From: DYJK01 sp040755055
GTDB taxonomy: Bacteria; Bacteroidota; Ignavibacteria; Ignavibacteriales; Melioribacteraceae
DNA: 64,000 nt
Assembly: GCA_040755055.1 (NCBI GenBank)
Contig: JBFMBS010000005.1
Coordinates: forward strand, 103,526 to 167,525
Direction of reading: 5' to 3'
Position 1 is the stretch's first letter; every line of letters starts with the position of its first letter. Under the pieces are notes generated by a model. The model was not told the DNA's origin. It worked only from the letters and a program-made list of their open reading frames with translations, and searched no databases. A program made the position numbers and the translations under genes. Of the stretch, positions 7,462 to 16,662 are shown piece by piece.

Positions 7462-9438
7462 TTACACATCCATCCTGATTGGCAAAATCATATTCGGTAC
7501 GCCATTCCAATGTAGAATACGCTGAACGGCAAACGCTGTTTCGTTGTGTAAAAATTTGTGATAGAACTTTTCAATTCTAAATGCCAGTTTACCAGAGAAG
7601 ACCATCGATCTTGGAAATTCTTTGTTCACATTAATACAAAGATCCGAGCCGGCCTGAACAACATCGGTTCCAATTTCAACCCGGTAATCGGCTTTCAGTC
7701 CAAGTCTTCTTGCGAGGTCAACATATTTTTCCAACGATGCTTTAATTGAATCTTTGTGGTGATCCAATCCCTCTTCACCTTTGAACAATCCCTGGTCAAC
7801 AACTACAACAGAAACAAAAATAAAGTTCTTATAGAAATCCGGGAACTGTCTTACAATTGTTAAAAATGTATGAACTCCAAAACCATTGTACCCGTTGACA
7901 AGCATTATTGCAGCATTTTCTTTTGTATTTACCGGTTCAATATTCGGTTCTCCATAAGTCGGGATTGTAGTTAGAAGTTCGTCAAATCTTTTTTTATCAC
8001 TATGAACTTTCTCGTAATGTTTTTTGATGAAGTAACACAACACAATAACCATTGAAGTAATAACAAGTGTAAGCCATCCGCCTTCTAAAAATTTTTCGAA
8101 AACTGTAACAGAAAGAATTGTAAAGCAAAGTATCAAACCGGTCAGATGCACACTTAGATGCTTCTTCCAATATTTTTCTTTCTTTCGGTGCTTAATAAAA
8201 AATCTCGACATACCGAATTCTGAAATTGTAAATGTTAAGAAGACGTTTATCGAATACATTATTACCAAGGCAATAATTGATCCTTGAGTGTAGAAAAGAA
8301 GTGCAAGTGCTGCTGTTCCAACAAGTACAACCCCGTTTTGCATTGTAAGTCTTTCCGAGAATGCAGCAAACCGGTGAGGCAGCCACGAATCGACCGCCAT
8401 GTTAGCCATGACGCGAGGCGCATCTATGAAACCGGCTTGTGCGGCTACCAATAAAAGCGCACCTTCGGAAAAAATTGTAATCACCGCTAACGGTTGACCA
8501 AAACTCCATCCGCTGAACAGACTATCTGCAAGTACCGAGTTAAGTGTTTTACCAACTGCCGGACGAACTCCAACCAGCAAATAAAGAAGTGCTAAACCGG
8601 CGGCTGTAATTGCAAGTGACGCTGCCATGTAAAGCATTGTCCGCTTACCGGTTTGTACTTTGGGGTTGCGCATGATTTGTAATCCATTTGAAACCGCTTC
8701 AATACCGGTGTAAGTACCGCCGCCAAGTGAATATGCTCTTAGTAGAATCATTACAATTCCAAAGAATCCTATAGTGGACAAATCATTTTGTAAACCGGTA
8801 CCAATTTGATTTGTTACGCTTCCAATTTCACCAATATGACTGAACAATCCGTAACCAAGCATAATGGCGTGTGTGAAGATAAAAGTTAAGAAGATTGGTG
8901 TAAGCCCGGTGATAGATTCTTTTACTCCGCGCATGTTCATGATTATCATAAGAACTATCAACACCGCGGCAAAAATTATTTTGTATTTCTGGTAACTGAC
9001 CGGCAGATAACTGAAGAGCGCATCCGAACATGATGCAATCGATACTGTTATTGTTAAGATGTAATCAACTATTAAGGCGGAACCGGAAACAACGCCGGCT
9101 TTTTCACCGAGCATGTGTGTTGCGACAATATAACCTCCGCCGCCGTGTGGAAAGTGTTCGATGATCCTTGAGTATGCATATGAAATAACAAAAACCGTGA
9201 TCACTGTTGCGAGTGCAATAAACACCGCAAGATATGTATGCTGGCCAAGTGTTCTGAATGCTTCTTCCGGTCCATATGCCGATGATGATAAACCGTCTGC
9301 ACCAAGACCAACCCAGGCTAAAAATGGTATTAAAGCAAGTTTATGGAATATCTTGGGATCTTTTAAATTGCGTGGTGAACCAAAAACAAAGTGTTTTAAC
9401 TTCTTCGAATTTGATGAGACATCGGGACTCTCCGGCAT
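7462..9438 (-). CDS. APC-superfamily potassium importer, KimA-like
   Basis: A 658-residue integral membrane protein with about 12 transmembrane segments and a 120-residue cytoplasmic C-terminal domain. The first helix reads GLGADGLSSSAYGPEEAF, and the second region has FPHGGGGYIVATHMLG, both typical of the KimA (YdaO) branch, whose characterised member is a c-di-AMP-controlled K+/H+ symporter. The tail ends KFYHKFLHNETAFAVQRIL, matching KimA in layout. The start at 9438 has SD AGGAGTGA. Neighbouring ktrAB and kdpDE-like genes support potassium as substrate. Older annotation would read amino-acid permease. Confidence 0.82.
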   Translation of the reverse strand: MPESPDVSSNSKKLKHFVFGSPRNLKDPKIFHKLALIPFLAWVGLGADGLSSSAYGPEEAFRTLGQHTYLAVFIALATVITVFVISYAYSRIIEHFPHGGGGYIVATHMLGEKAGVVSGSALIVDYILTITVSIASCSDALFSYLPVSYQKYKIIFAAVLIVLMIIMNMRGVKESITGLTPIFLTFIFTHAIMLGYGLFSHIGEIGSVTNQIGTGLQNDLSTIGFFGIVMILLRAYSLGGGTYTGIEAVSNGLQIMRNPKVQTGKRTMLYMAASLAITAAGLALLYLLVGVRPAVGKTLNSVLADSLFSGWSFGQPLAVITIFSEGALLLVAAQAGFIDAPRVMANMAVDSWLPHRFAAFSERLTMQNGVVLVGTAALALLFYTQGSIIALVIMYSINVFLTFTISEFGMSRFFIKHRKKEKYWKKHLSVHLTGLILCFTILSVTVFEKFLEGGWLTLVITSMVIVLCYFIKKHYEKVHSDKKRFDELLTTIPTYGEPNIEPVNTKENAAIMLVNGYNGFGVHTFLTIVRQFPDFYKNFIFVSVVVVDQGLFKGEEGLDHHKDSIKASLEKYVDLARRLGLKADYRVEIGTDVVQAGSDLCINVNKEFPRSMVFSGKLAFRIEKFYHKFLHNETAFAVQRILHWNGVPNMILPIRMDV

Positions 9439-9463
9439 TTTTTCTTCACTCCTAAAATTACGG

Positions 9464-9562
9464 GTGCTAAAATGAATGAAGCGCATACAATAGCAAGTTA
9501 TAATTTATATCTTTATAAAATCTTTATACTGAGACATAAACTTCTTACGGAATCTTTATACA
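9464..9562. promoter_or_regulatory. regulatory block 1, KdpE-like TTTATA repeats
   Basis: Upstream of the KimA-like gene. TTTATA at 9512-9517 and 9523-9528 are separated by 5 bp, and a weaker pair (CTTACG at 9544-9549, TTTATA at 9555-9560) lies exactly 32 bp further. The whole stretch from GTGCTAAAATG (9464) onward matches the block at 11929-12028 between ktrB and the kdpD-like gene. KdpE of Escherichia coli binds direct TTTATA/TTTACA half-sites with 5-bp spacing, so this is a candidate KdpE operator. Confidence 0.6.
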
Positions 9563-9630
9563 TAGAGCCGGGGTTTTAGACAAAAAACCTATTGAAGTGA
9601 TTATGAGAGATTTTATTGAGGTGTGGATTT

Positions 9631-9817
9631 TAATCCGCCGGAGGCGGACGAGGGTTGAATTCTCCACCTCCTCGCTCCGCGAGTCGGAGCGTGTTGAGGT
9701 GAATAAAAAAAATTTGTATTTAGATACCCCGCTGCCCCGCCTCGATTCGACAAGACTTCGGCGAACTCAGTCGAGCCGTCTCAACGAGTCGAAGTGGGTT
9801 GCGGCGAGGAGATTCAT
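9631..9817 (+). repeat. GC-rich dispersed repeat, copy B (full length)
   Basis: Nearly identical to copy A at 4551: same left hairpin (CCGCCGGAGGCGG), same ACTTCGGCGAACTCAGTCGA core and same GTTGCGGCGAGGAGATTCAT end, with small deletions in the central CTCGCCTCG run. It lies between regulatory block 1 and the 3' end of ktrA. An 82-codon frame across it is an artefact. Confidence 0.85.
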
Positions 9818-9890
9818 TACTGTTGGCTTTTTATATCGCACGTAGAATTACAAATGGTAATTGTCGGGTTGGGGCATGCCTCAACCCTGA

Positions 9891-10550
9891 TCAAACAAAC
9901 TGTTTCAGTTTATCAATATCATCATGTCTGCCAAGAATTATTAACGCACTATCGGGTGCAAACTTGTGATCGGGCGCCGGAACTATAATCATTTCATCAC
10001 GAAGAATATCTTTTATTGCTATAATTGTAACACCGTACTTCTGTCGCAAATTTAATTCGCGTATAGTTTTTCCTACAAACTCATCGGGCAGAGCAATTTC
10101 AACAATACTGTAATCCGGTGCTAACGGTATTTGATCTATCAATGCCGGAATTGTTAATCTCCTTGCAAGACGGAGAGCTGTTTCTTTTTCGGGATTAATA
10201 ATTTCCGTTGCGCCAACAGATCGGTAAACTTCACCGCGTAACTCGTTCATAGATTTAACTATGATATGCTTAACACCAAGACTGCGTAGATGGATTATTG
10301 CCAATACAGTTGCTTCCATGTATCGTTCGCCCAGACCAAGAATTGCGGTATCAAAATTTTTATCAACAAATTCCTTTAGAGTTTCTTTATCCATCGCACT
10401 TGCTACGACTGCTTCGGTAACATGGTTTTTTATTTCTTCAACTTTACTTTTATCATAATCAATTGCCAGAACCTGGTGACCTTGTTTTCCAAATTCAACA
10501 GCAAGATTATATCCAAATGTGCCAAGTCCTATTACTACAAATTGTTTCAT
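9891..10550 (-). CDS. ktrA: KtrA/TrkA-type potassium channel regulatory subunit
   Basis: Cytoplasmic gating subunit of a Ktr/Trk potassium uptake system. The 219-residue length fits a single RCK unit: a Rossmann RCK-N domain with VIGLGTFGYNLA at residues 5-16 and the acidic DYD after strand 2, then an RCK-C domain from about 140 (IVEIALPDEFVGKTIREL). It binds nucleotides and may bind c-di-AMP through RCK-C, which is family knowledge. It lies 12 bp downstream of ktrB in the same direction, so they form an operon. Confidence 0.93.
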   Translation of the reverse strand: MKQFVVIGLGTFGYNLAVEFGKQGHQVLAIDYDKSKVEEIKNHVTEAVVASAMDKETLKEFVDKNFDTAILGLGERYMEATVLAIIHLRSLGVKHIIVKSMNELRGEVYRSVGATEIINPEKETALRLARRLTIPALIDQIPLAPDYSIVEIALPDEFVGKTIRELNLRQKYGVTIIAIKDILRDEMIIVPAPDHKFAPDSALIILGRHDDIDKLKQFV

Positions 10551-10562
10551 CTTGTCTCCTAT

Positions 10563-11894
10563 CTAACCCGTCATCACATTTCCGGATGGGTAACTAAAGT
10601 TTTGAGTTTTTACTTTTCCTATTAATGAATAACCGATAGCCAGCGGACCAACACGCCCGATAAGCATTGTTAATATGATCAGTGCTTTCCCTATAAAGGT
10701 CAGCTGCGATGTGATCCCCATTGAAAGTCCGACAGTGCCAAGTGCCGATGTTGCCTCAAAAATAATTTGAAGTAGAGAAAATTTTTCCGTCAATGATAAG
10801 ATTACAACAACAAACACCATGTAGAAAACACCTATCAATGTAATTCCCAATGCTTTATTCACGGTTGTATCATCAATTGATCTTCGGAAGACATGAACTT
10901 CTTGACGGTTGGTTATTACTTTTTTAATGAACAAAACAATGATTCCGAATGTAGATGTTTTTATTCCTCCACCGGTGCTACCCGGTGAAGCACCAATAAA
11001 CATTAGCAGAATTATAACTACAAGACTTAACTGGTACATCTTGCCGATATCGATGGTATTGAAACCGGTTGTTGTTGATGCAGATAACGCCTGGAACGAT
11101 GCGGTTAATAGCCGATCCGCTAATGATGTAGTAGTATTAGCTGCTTCCAAAAAGAATATAACGATTGTGCCTATTGTCATTAAGAAGAATGAAACTGTTA
11201 AAACAAGTTTGCTATGGACTGTTAATTTAAAAGGATTCCTACGTTTAAATATATTTGAGAAGTACTTGGCAACGTCATACAGAACAAAAAATCCAATACC
11301 GCCGGCTATTGTGATGATTGCAATTACAACGTTAGCTAACATGTCGAATGAGTAAGCGGTAAAACTATCCGAGTATAATGAAAAACCGGCGGTGCAAAAA
11401 CCGGATACCGAATGAAAAACTGCAGAATAAACTGCATCAACAACCGGCATCTTTTGAAGAAAAATAACGGTTAAGACAATTGCACCGAATAATTCAAAAG
11501 CAAATGTGAAGAATATAACCGCTTTAACAAATTTTTTTATTTCAATGCTTGTCGGCCGTGCCATCGATTCGGTTAACAGCTTTCTGCTGCTGATAGAAAA
11601 ACGGGAACCAACACCAAGCGAGATAAGTGCTATGAATATCATATACCCCAATCCGCCAATCTGGAACAGCACAAGAATTATTATCTGTCCGGTTAGTGAA
11701 AAGTGTGTGCCGGTATCAACAACACCAAGTCCGGTTGTACTAACAGCAGATGTTGCGGTGAATAATGTATCGATAAACGGTGTGTACTGGTTTTTTGATG
11801 AAGAGAATGGAAGAGATAATAACAGAGCACCAACCAAAATCAAAGCAATATATCCCAGGAGGAGTGTCTGTACCGGTGTTAGTTTTTTCAGCAT
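10563..11894 (-). CDS. ktrB: KtrB/TrkH potassium transporter membrane subunit
   Basis: The 443-residue pore subunit with four membrane-pore-membrane repeats. The four filter segments are visible as STTGLG, CTAGFS, STTTGFNT and LGTVGLS, each with the central Gly needed for K+ selectivity. Length fits KtrB rather than the longer TrkH of enterics. With the downstream ktrA it makes a complete uptake system. Its promoter region, shared divergently with the KdpD-like kinase, contains a copy of the TTTATA repeat block. Confidence 0.93.
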   Translation of the reverse strand: MLKKLTPVQTLLLGYIALILVGALLLSLPFSSSKNQYTPFIDTLFTATSAVSTTGLGVVDTGTHFSLTGQIIILVLFQIGGLGYMIFIALISLGVGSRFSISSRKLLTESMARPTSIEIKKFVKAVIFFTFAFELFGAIVLTVIFLQKMPVVDAVYSAVFHSVSGFCTAGFSLYSDSFTAYSFDMLANVVIAIITIAGGIGFFVLYDVAKYFSNIFKRRNPFKLTVHSKLVLTVSFFLMTIGTIVIFFLEAANTTTSLADRLLTASFQALSASTTTGFNTIDIGKMYQLSLVVIILLMFIGASPGSTGGGIKTSTFGIIVLFIKKVITNRQEVHVFRRSIDDTTVNKALGITLIGVFYMVFVVVILSLTEKFSLLQIIFEATSALGTVGLSMGITSQLTFIGKALIILTMLIGRVGPLAIGYSLIGKVKTQNFSYPSGNVMTG

Positions 11895-11928
11895 TTATTA
11901 GTTTAATATTATTACTTAAAAAATCACG

Positions 11929-12028
11929 AATGCTAAAATGGATTATGCATTTACAATAGCAAGTAATGATGAATATCTTTATAAATTCTTTATACCGGTA
12001 TATCAAGTATTTACAGAATCTTTATACT
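11929..12028. promoter_or_regulatory. regulatory block 2, KdpE-like TTTATA repeats
   Basis: Between divergent ktrB and the kdpD-like gene. Two half-site pairs are seen: TTTATA 11978-11983 with TTTATA 11989-11994, and TTTACA 12010-12015 with TTTATA 12021-12026, each with a 5-bp spacer and 32 bp apart. The geometry equals block 1 upstream of the KimA-like gene, and about 100 bp are alignable between the two. TTTACA-N5-TTTATA is close to the known KdpE half-site pair. Confidence 0.65.
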
Positions 12029-12170
12029 TATTACCATGCTTAATAAATATTTTACGTATAGAGAAATCTTATTTAAGGCGTATTTATAAACTGTTGATTA
12101 GTTTTGTGTGTACTCTGTTGATTGACTGTGCGAATATGCGAGATGAATGCATTTAGTAAAGGATTGTTAT

Positions 12171-13757
12171 ATGGAAACCGGTAAAAATAATTTTGTAAAT
12201 AATAAAACTTCCGTTGCTAATTCAGTTAATGGATCCAAACGAAAAAAGAATTTTGGTTCCGCTGTTAAAACCGTATGGCAAACCCCGGTAACAAAATATT
12301 TTTTATCGGCATTAGTTATTACTGTTACGGGTATAATTCTATATTATTTGCAGTTGCACATCGGGTATCAGTCGGTATCGCTAGTGTTTCTTTTTATAGT
12401 ATCACTGCTGCCTCTTTTCAATTTTAAGCCGGGACAAATCTTTCTTGCAGCCGTAATGAGTGCATTCATCTGGAATTATTATTTTATTCCTCCGCACTTT
12501 ACTCTGCGCATAGGTAAAGTTGAAGACGCGCTAATGTTCGGGTTGTACTTTGTGATTGCCTCGGTATCGGGTCTATTAATTTCGCGCATCCGGACACAGC
12601 AGATCCAAATAAACCAGAAGGAAAAGAAAACCTCAGCGCTCTATGATCTAACACGCGAACTCTCTTCTTCAAAAAGTCTTGATGATGTAACCGGGTGTTC
12701 GATTAGACATCTTAAAGAAACATTCCATACAGAAGTTGCAGTAATTTATGCCGAGAATGATAAGAAATTGCAAACGCTTCCTCATCCGTCAAGCACTTTT
12801 AAAATAGACGAAGCAGAATGGAACATCGCACAATTTGTTCATTTGAATTCCGGGAAAGCCGGAAGGTTTACCGATACAATTCAATTTATTACACCGGCAA
12901 CTTACTACCCGCTCTTATCAAAAGAGGGTAAACTTGGTGTACTTGGATTGATTTTTCCAGAAGATGCCGTATTAAATAATGATACACAATCGCTCCTTAA
13001 TACTTTTATTGCCCAGATAACAATTGCAATAGAAAGAGAATATCTAAAAGAATTAGCAAAGAGGAATCTTGTTATCCAGGAATCGGAAAAATTATATAAA
13101 ACACTTTTCGATTCGGTTTCCCACGAATTAAAAACTCCTATAACAACTATACTTGGGGCTGTTACTTCGCTGAGAGATGAAAAGATAATAGGGAACAAAT
13201 CAGTGTTAACGAGATTGTTATTTGAGACTAACGTAGCGGCAGAAAGATTAAAACGTCTTGTTGAAAACTTGCTTGATATAACACGGCTGGAAAGCGGAAA
13301 TTTAACTCTAAAAAAAGATTGGCATTCCGTTAACGATCTTTTCAATTTGCTGATTAATAAAATCAGGAAAGAAGGTTACGATCAAAATATAATTGTGAGT
13401 GTAAACGAAGATGCCGGCATTCTCTTTTTTGATTACCCGCTAATTGAACAAGCATTACTAAATATTATTCATAATTCACTTGAATATACACCACCCGGAA
13501 GTTCGATAGAAATTAATGCGAAGAGAACAACTGAGGGCTTAGCTATTATAATTTCCGATAACGGGAATGGATTCCCGGAAGAAGCATTAAAAAATCTTTT
13601 CAAAAAATTTTATAGAGTACCGGGTACCAAAGCCGGGGGAACCGGTCTTGGTTTATCGATTGCCAAAGGATTCGTGGAAGCTCACGGCGGAACTATATCG
13701 GTTAGGAATCGTAAGCCGAACGGTGCAGAGTTTATTATTTTATTACCATTCAATTAA
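12171..13757 (+). CDS. KdpD-like sensor histidine kinase lacking the N-terminal KdpD/Usp domains
   Basis: A 528-residue membrane kinase. Residues 35-130 hold the four-helix DUF4118 domain typical of KdpD, including the IPPHFTLRIG loop. A GAF-like region follows, then HisKA with the phospho-acceptor in VSHELKTPITTILG, then HATPase with NxxxY (IIHNSLEY), DNGNGFP and GGTGLGLSIAKG. Full KdpD is about 900 residues with an N-terminal Walker and Usp part, which is absent here. The ATG at 12171 has GGA 7 bp upstream. It is followed 7 bp later by the kdpE-like gene. No kdpFABC genes are present, so its targets are probably the adjacent uptake genes. Confidence 0.85.
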   Translation: METGKNNFVNNKTSVANSVNGSKRKKNFGSAVKTVWQTPVTKYFLSALVITVTGIILYYLQLHIGYQSVSLVFLFIVSLLPLFNFKPGQIFLAAVMSAFIWNYYFIPPHFTLRIGKVEDALMFGLYFVIASVSGLLISRIRTQQIQINQKEKKTSALYDLTRELSSSKSLDDVTGCSIRHLKETFHTEVAVIYAENDKKLQTLPHPSSTFKIDEAEWNIAQFVHLNSGKAGRFTDTIQFITPATYYPLLSKEGKLGVLGLIFPEDAVLNNDTQSLLNTFIAQITIAIEREYLKELAKRNLVIQESEKLYKTLFDSVSHELKTPITTILGAVTSLRDEKIIGNKSVLTRLLFETNVAAERLKRLVENLLDITRLESGNLTLKKDWHSVNDLFNLLINKIRKEGYDQNIIVSVNEDAGILFFDYPLIEQALLNIIHNSLEYTPPGSSIEINAKRTTEGLAIIISDNGNGFPEEALKNLFKKFYRVPGTKAGGTGLGLSIAKGFVEAHGGTISVRNRKPNGAEFIILLPFN

Positions 13758-13764
13758 TTTTATT

Positions 13765-14457
13765 ATGGCCATACAAAACACTGTAGTAATTATTGATGAT
13801 GAATCTCAAATAAGAAAAATTCTTTCCATCACTTTAGAAGCCGAGGATTACAAAGTTATTGAGGCATCAAAAGGGAAAGACGGGATTGTTGCTGTTGCCA
13901 ATAATCATCCCCAGCTTGTTATCCTTGATTTGGGCTTGCCCGATAAAGACGGGTTCTCGGTTCTCTCGGAAATTAGAACGTGGTCTTCGGTGCCGGTAAT
14001 AATTCTTTCCGTTAGAAATTCGGAAGAAGATATTGTTAAAGCGCTGGATCTTGGAGCAGATGATTACATTACGAAACCGTTCAATACGTCCGAGCTGCTT
14101 GCAAGAATAAGAGCCAACATCCGGCGAAACCAGCAAAGTGACAGCGAAGGATCTGTTGTCAACGGAAATTTGAAAATCGATTTTGTAAAAAGAATTGTTT
14201 ACAAAAAAAATAAAGAGTTGAAACTAACCAACACCGAATATTTGCTTCTTCTTATGTTCTTCAAAAATATTGACCGGGTTCTTACTCATAATTTCTTGTT
14301 GAAAGAAGTTTGGGGCCCGACACATGCAGAAGATTCTCAGTACCTCCGTGTATTTATCGGGCAGATTAGGAAAAAGATTGAAGATGACCCGTCGCAACCG
14401 AAATATATCGTTACGGATTCAGGTGTTGGATATAGGATGCTGGCGGTTACCAATTAA
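13765..14457 (+). CDS. kdpE: KdpE-like response regulator
   Basis: A 230-residue OmpR/PhoB-type regulator. The receiver domain has the acidic pair in VVIIDDES, phospho-acceptor Asp55 in VILDLGLPDKDG and the conserved Lys in DDYITKPF. The stretch PVIILSVRNSEEDIVKALDLGADD closely follows KdpE. The winged helix-turn-helix ends EDDPSQPKYIVTDSGVGYRM. Start set at the ATG 7 bp after the kinase stop. It presumably binds the TTTATA repeats at 9512-9560 and 11978-12026. Confidence 0.9.
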   Translation: MAIQNTVVIIDDESQIRKILSITLEAEDYKVIEASKGKDGIVAVANNHPQLVILDLGLPDKDGFSVLSEIRTWSSVPVIILSVRNSEEDIVKALDLGADDYITKPFNTSELLARIRANIRRNQQSDSEGSVVNGNLKIDFVKRIVYKKNKELKLTNTEYLLLLMFFKNIDRVLTHNFLLKEVWGPTHAEDSQYLRVFIGQIRKKIEDDPSQPKYIVTDSGVGYRMLAVTN

Positions 14458-14474
14458 AATTATTTTGTTATAAA

Positions 14475-15125
14475 CTAAGTTGCGCTTAACTTAGCGGTTA
14501 TAAAATCAATCTCATCCCGGTTTATTGTGTGTCCCATCCCTTTATAGATTTGTTTTGTAACATTGGCATTCATCGATTTAAAAACACTTTCCGTTTCATC
14601 AACTCTTTCAAGAGGAATGTGGGGATCGATATCGCTGCAACCGAGAAATATTTCTGTTCCTTTGAAATCACCGGTATAATTTCTTGGTGCACCGGGTGGG
14701 CCGATTAATCCGCCACTTAGACCAAACACGCCGCCAAATTTTTTCGGATTACGCACGGTATATTCCAAATCTAAACATGCACCTTGAGAAAAACCGAGCA
14801 AAAAAATTTTTTCGCTCGCGAATCCTTTTTCCAAAACATCATTTATAATTGAATCTATTTTTTTCAATCCAGAAGTTATTCCCGGTTCGTTCATTTCAAT
14901 AGGTGATAAAAAACTGTATGGATACCATGTGTTTCCCTTTGCTTGCGGTGCGAGATATGTAATTCCCTCTACTTTAAATTCATCGGCAAGCGATAAAATA
15001 CTTTCGGCTGTTGCACCGCGCCCGTGTACCATTACCATCACACCATTTGCATCCTCTAATTTACTGCCACGGTGTAATACCGGTTGGTTTTGATGGGGAC
15101 TGACTATGCTTGCATACTTATCCAT
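14475..15125 (-). CDS. mhqD: MhqD-like carboxylesterase (alpha/beta hydrolase)
   Basis: A 216-residue serine hydrolase of the Abhydrolase_2 family. The oxyanion motif is VMVHGRGATAES, the nucleophile elbow GFSQGACL, the acid probably in GCSDIDPHIP and the His in GMGHTINRDE. It is the last gene of yceI-marR-mhqO-mhqD. In Bacillus subtilis, MhqD and MhqO sit together in the MhqR regulon that protects against methylhydroquinone and catechols. The shared gene content suggests the same role here. Substrate is unproven. Confidence 0.8.
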   Translation of the reverse strand: MDKYASIVSPHQNQPVLHRGSKLEDANGVMVMVHGRGATAESILSLADEFKVEGITYLAPQAKGNTWYPYSFLSPIEMNEPGITSGLKKIDSIINDVLEKGFASEKIFLLGFSQGACLDLEYTVRNPKKFGGVFGLSGGLIGPPGAPRNYTGDFKGTEIFLGCSDIDPHIPLERVDETESVFKSMNANVTKQIYKGMGHTINRDEIDFITAKLSAT

Positions 15126-15244
15126 TGATGACCAGGTTCAAATGATTTAATAATAAAACAAGTATTTAAAAAATCCACTTTGTGGTTCTTTGTGATTTCT
15201 CCGCAGTACTTCGTCAAATCTTTTTATAGAGAGATGTAATTCCT

Positions 15245-16198
15245 TTACTTAACTAGTGATTTAGTTTTAAGCGGAATTAAAATTTGTTCGATTAATTTTC
15301 TTTTAGGTTCGTGCCATGCCGGAAGTTTTAATTCGGTACCGAGAGATTCTAAGTTTTCATCAACTGTAAATCCAGGTCCGTCTGTCGCAATCTCGAATAG
15401 TATTCCGCCCGGCTCGCGGAAATAGATCGAATGAAAATAATTTCTATCTACCATTTCGGTCGGGTATAACCCGAATTCAATGATTTTATTCCGCCAATTA
15501 TTTTGTTCGGCATCATCCAAAGTACGCCACGCGATATGATGGACTGTGCCGGCGCCGCTTATCCCTCGCCGTGAATTTTTATCTTCGATTATATCGACAA
15601 AAGCTTCACTCCCATTTTCACCGAAGGAATAACGTTTAATATTTCCCTCTGATGAAATTGATTTTGCGCCCATAATATCGGTCAATAATTTTTCGGTTTT
15701 CCCGGAGTCATTCAAATAAAAAGTAGCACCAAAAAATTTTCTGATCGAATGTTCTGCCGGAACGTCGCCGTTGTTCCAGCCGTTAATTTTATCTGCGGAC
15801 GGATCAGCTACAATTTCTATTTTCATTCCATCCGGATCGAGTAAACCGATGTACTCATAGCCAAATTTTTTTGAAGGTCCGTCAAAGTCAATTGCAAGTT
15901 GTGCAAACCTCTCTATCCAATATTGAAGCGAAGTAGTAGGAATGCTGAAAGACAAAACGGTAATTTCACTGGATCCGCGCTTACCTCTCCGCGCATCAGG
16001 GAAGGGGAAGAATGTCAAGATTGTTCCCGGTGTTCCTTTTTCATCACCATAGTAAAGATGATAAACATCGGGTGCATCAAAGTTCACGGTTTTCTTGATG
16101 AACCGCATTCCCAATGTTTGAGTATAAAAATCATAATTTGCTTGAGGGTCACTTGCCAGGACGGTTATATGATGTATTCCTTTTATTGCATTTTCCAC
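15245..16198 (-). CDS. mhqO: ring-cleaving dioxygenase, MhqO family
   Basis: A 317-residue protein with two vicinal-oxygen-chelate (glyoxalase) units. Metal-ligand positions are visible as the His in GIHHITV near residue 8, the His in VHHIAWR in the second unit and the Glu in GGILFEIATD. The tail with LPAWHEPKRKLIEQILIPL is typical of MhqO. It would open quinone or hydroquinone-type aromatic rings in the cytoplasm. It lies 14 bp downstream of the marR gene. Confidence 0.87.
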   Translation of the reverse strand: MENAIKGIHHITVLASDPQANYDFYTQTLGMRFIKKTVNFDAPDVYHLYYGDEKGTPGTILTFFPFPDARRGKRGSSEITVLSFSIPTTSLQYWIERFAQLAIDFDGPSKKFGYEYIGLLDPDGMKIEIVADPSADKINGWNNGDVPAEHSIRKFFGATFYLNDSGKTEKLLTDIMGAKSISSEGNIKRYSFGENGSEAFVDIIEDKNSRRGISGAGTVHHIAWRTLDDAEQNNWRNKIIEFGLYPTEMVDRNYFHSIYFREPGGILFEIATDGPGFTVDENLESLGTELKLPAWHEPKRKLIEQILIPLKTKSLVK

Positions 16199-16212
16199 TT
16201 AAATATATCTTT

Positions 16213-16662
16213 CTAACCGCGAAGCCTATCGAGAAGATCATTCAGTAATTTTGCCTCAGCCGGTTTTATTTCCTTGAATAATTGTTCAAACTGTTCTTCA
16301 ATGTTATCGGAGTCTTGAAGAAGTTTCAACCCTTTTGCTGTTATTTTTACATCCACTTGCCGCCGGTCGCTCGGGCAAATTTCACGTTCGACCAATTCCT
16401 TTTTTTTCAATCGCTCAACAAGCCGTGACGCATCAGACATTTTATCGATCATTCTCTCTTTCAGCAAATTAATCGATGCCGGATTCGGGTGCTGACCCCT
16501 GAGTATTCTAAGAATATTATACTGTGACGCTGTAACACCTAATTGCTTTAGAAAAGATGAGTAATTATTTAAGAGCCAGCCGTGAGTATAAATTATATTC
16601 ACGGCAAGCTTATCATATTCATTCTTAAATTTTTTCTGCTTGATCTCTTCTTCGAGTTTCAT
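16213..16662 (-). CDS. MarR-family regulator, probably of the quinone-response operon
   Basis: A 149-residue winged-helix protein. The recognition region reads LTVSQ-like VTASQYNILRILRG, followed by LKERMIDKMSDASRLVERLKKKELVERE and the wing DRRQVDVKITAKGLKLL. It is embedded between yceI and mhqO with almost no spacing (1 and 14 bp), so it is autoregulated together with its targets if it behaves like MhqR. The palindrome at 17293-17327 upstream of yceI is the natural operator candidate. Confidence 0.88.
   Translation of the reverse strand: MKLEEEIKQKKFKNEYDKLAVNIIYTHGWLLNNYSSFLKQLGVTASQYNILRILRGQHPNPASINLLKERMIDKMSDASRLVERLKKKELVEREICPSDRRQVDVKITAKGLKLLQDSDNIEEQFEQLFKEIKPAEAKLLNDLLDRLRG

Noticed and set aside
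7462..9438. Amino-acid permease annotation
   Set aside because: KimA-specific segments and the surrounding potassium genes favour a K+ importer, although the superfamily is the same.
9597..9845. 82-codon plus-strand frame
   Set aside because: Made entirely of repeat copy B; Arg/Ser-rich and without homology.
10909..11355. 148-codon frame on the plus strand
   Set aside because: Antisense to ktrB, whose four pore motifs are in the opposite frame; no start signal or family similarity.
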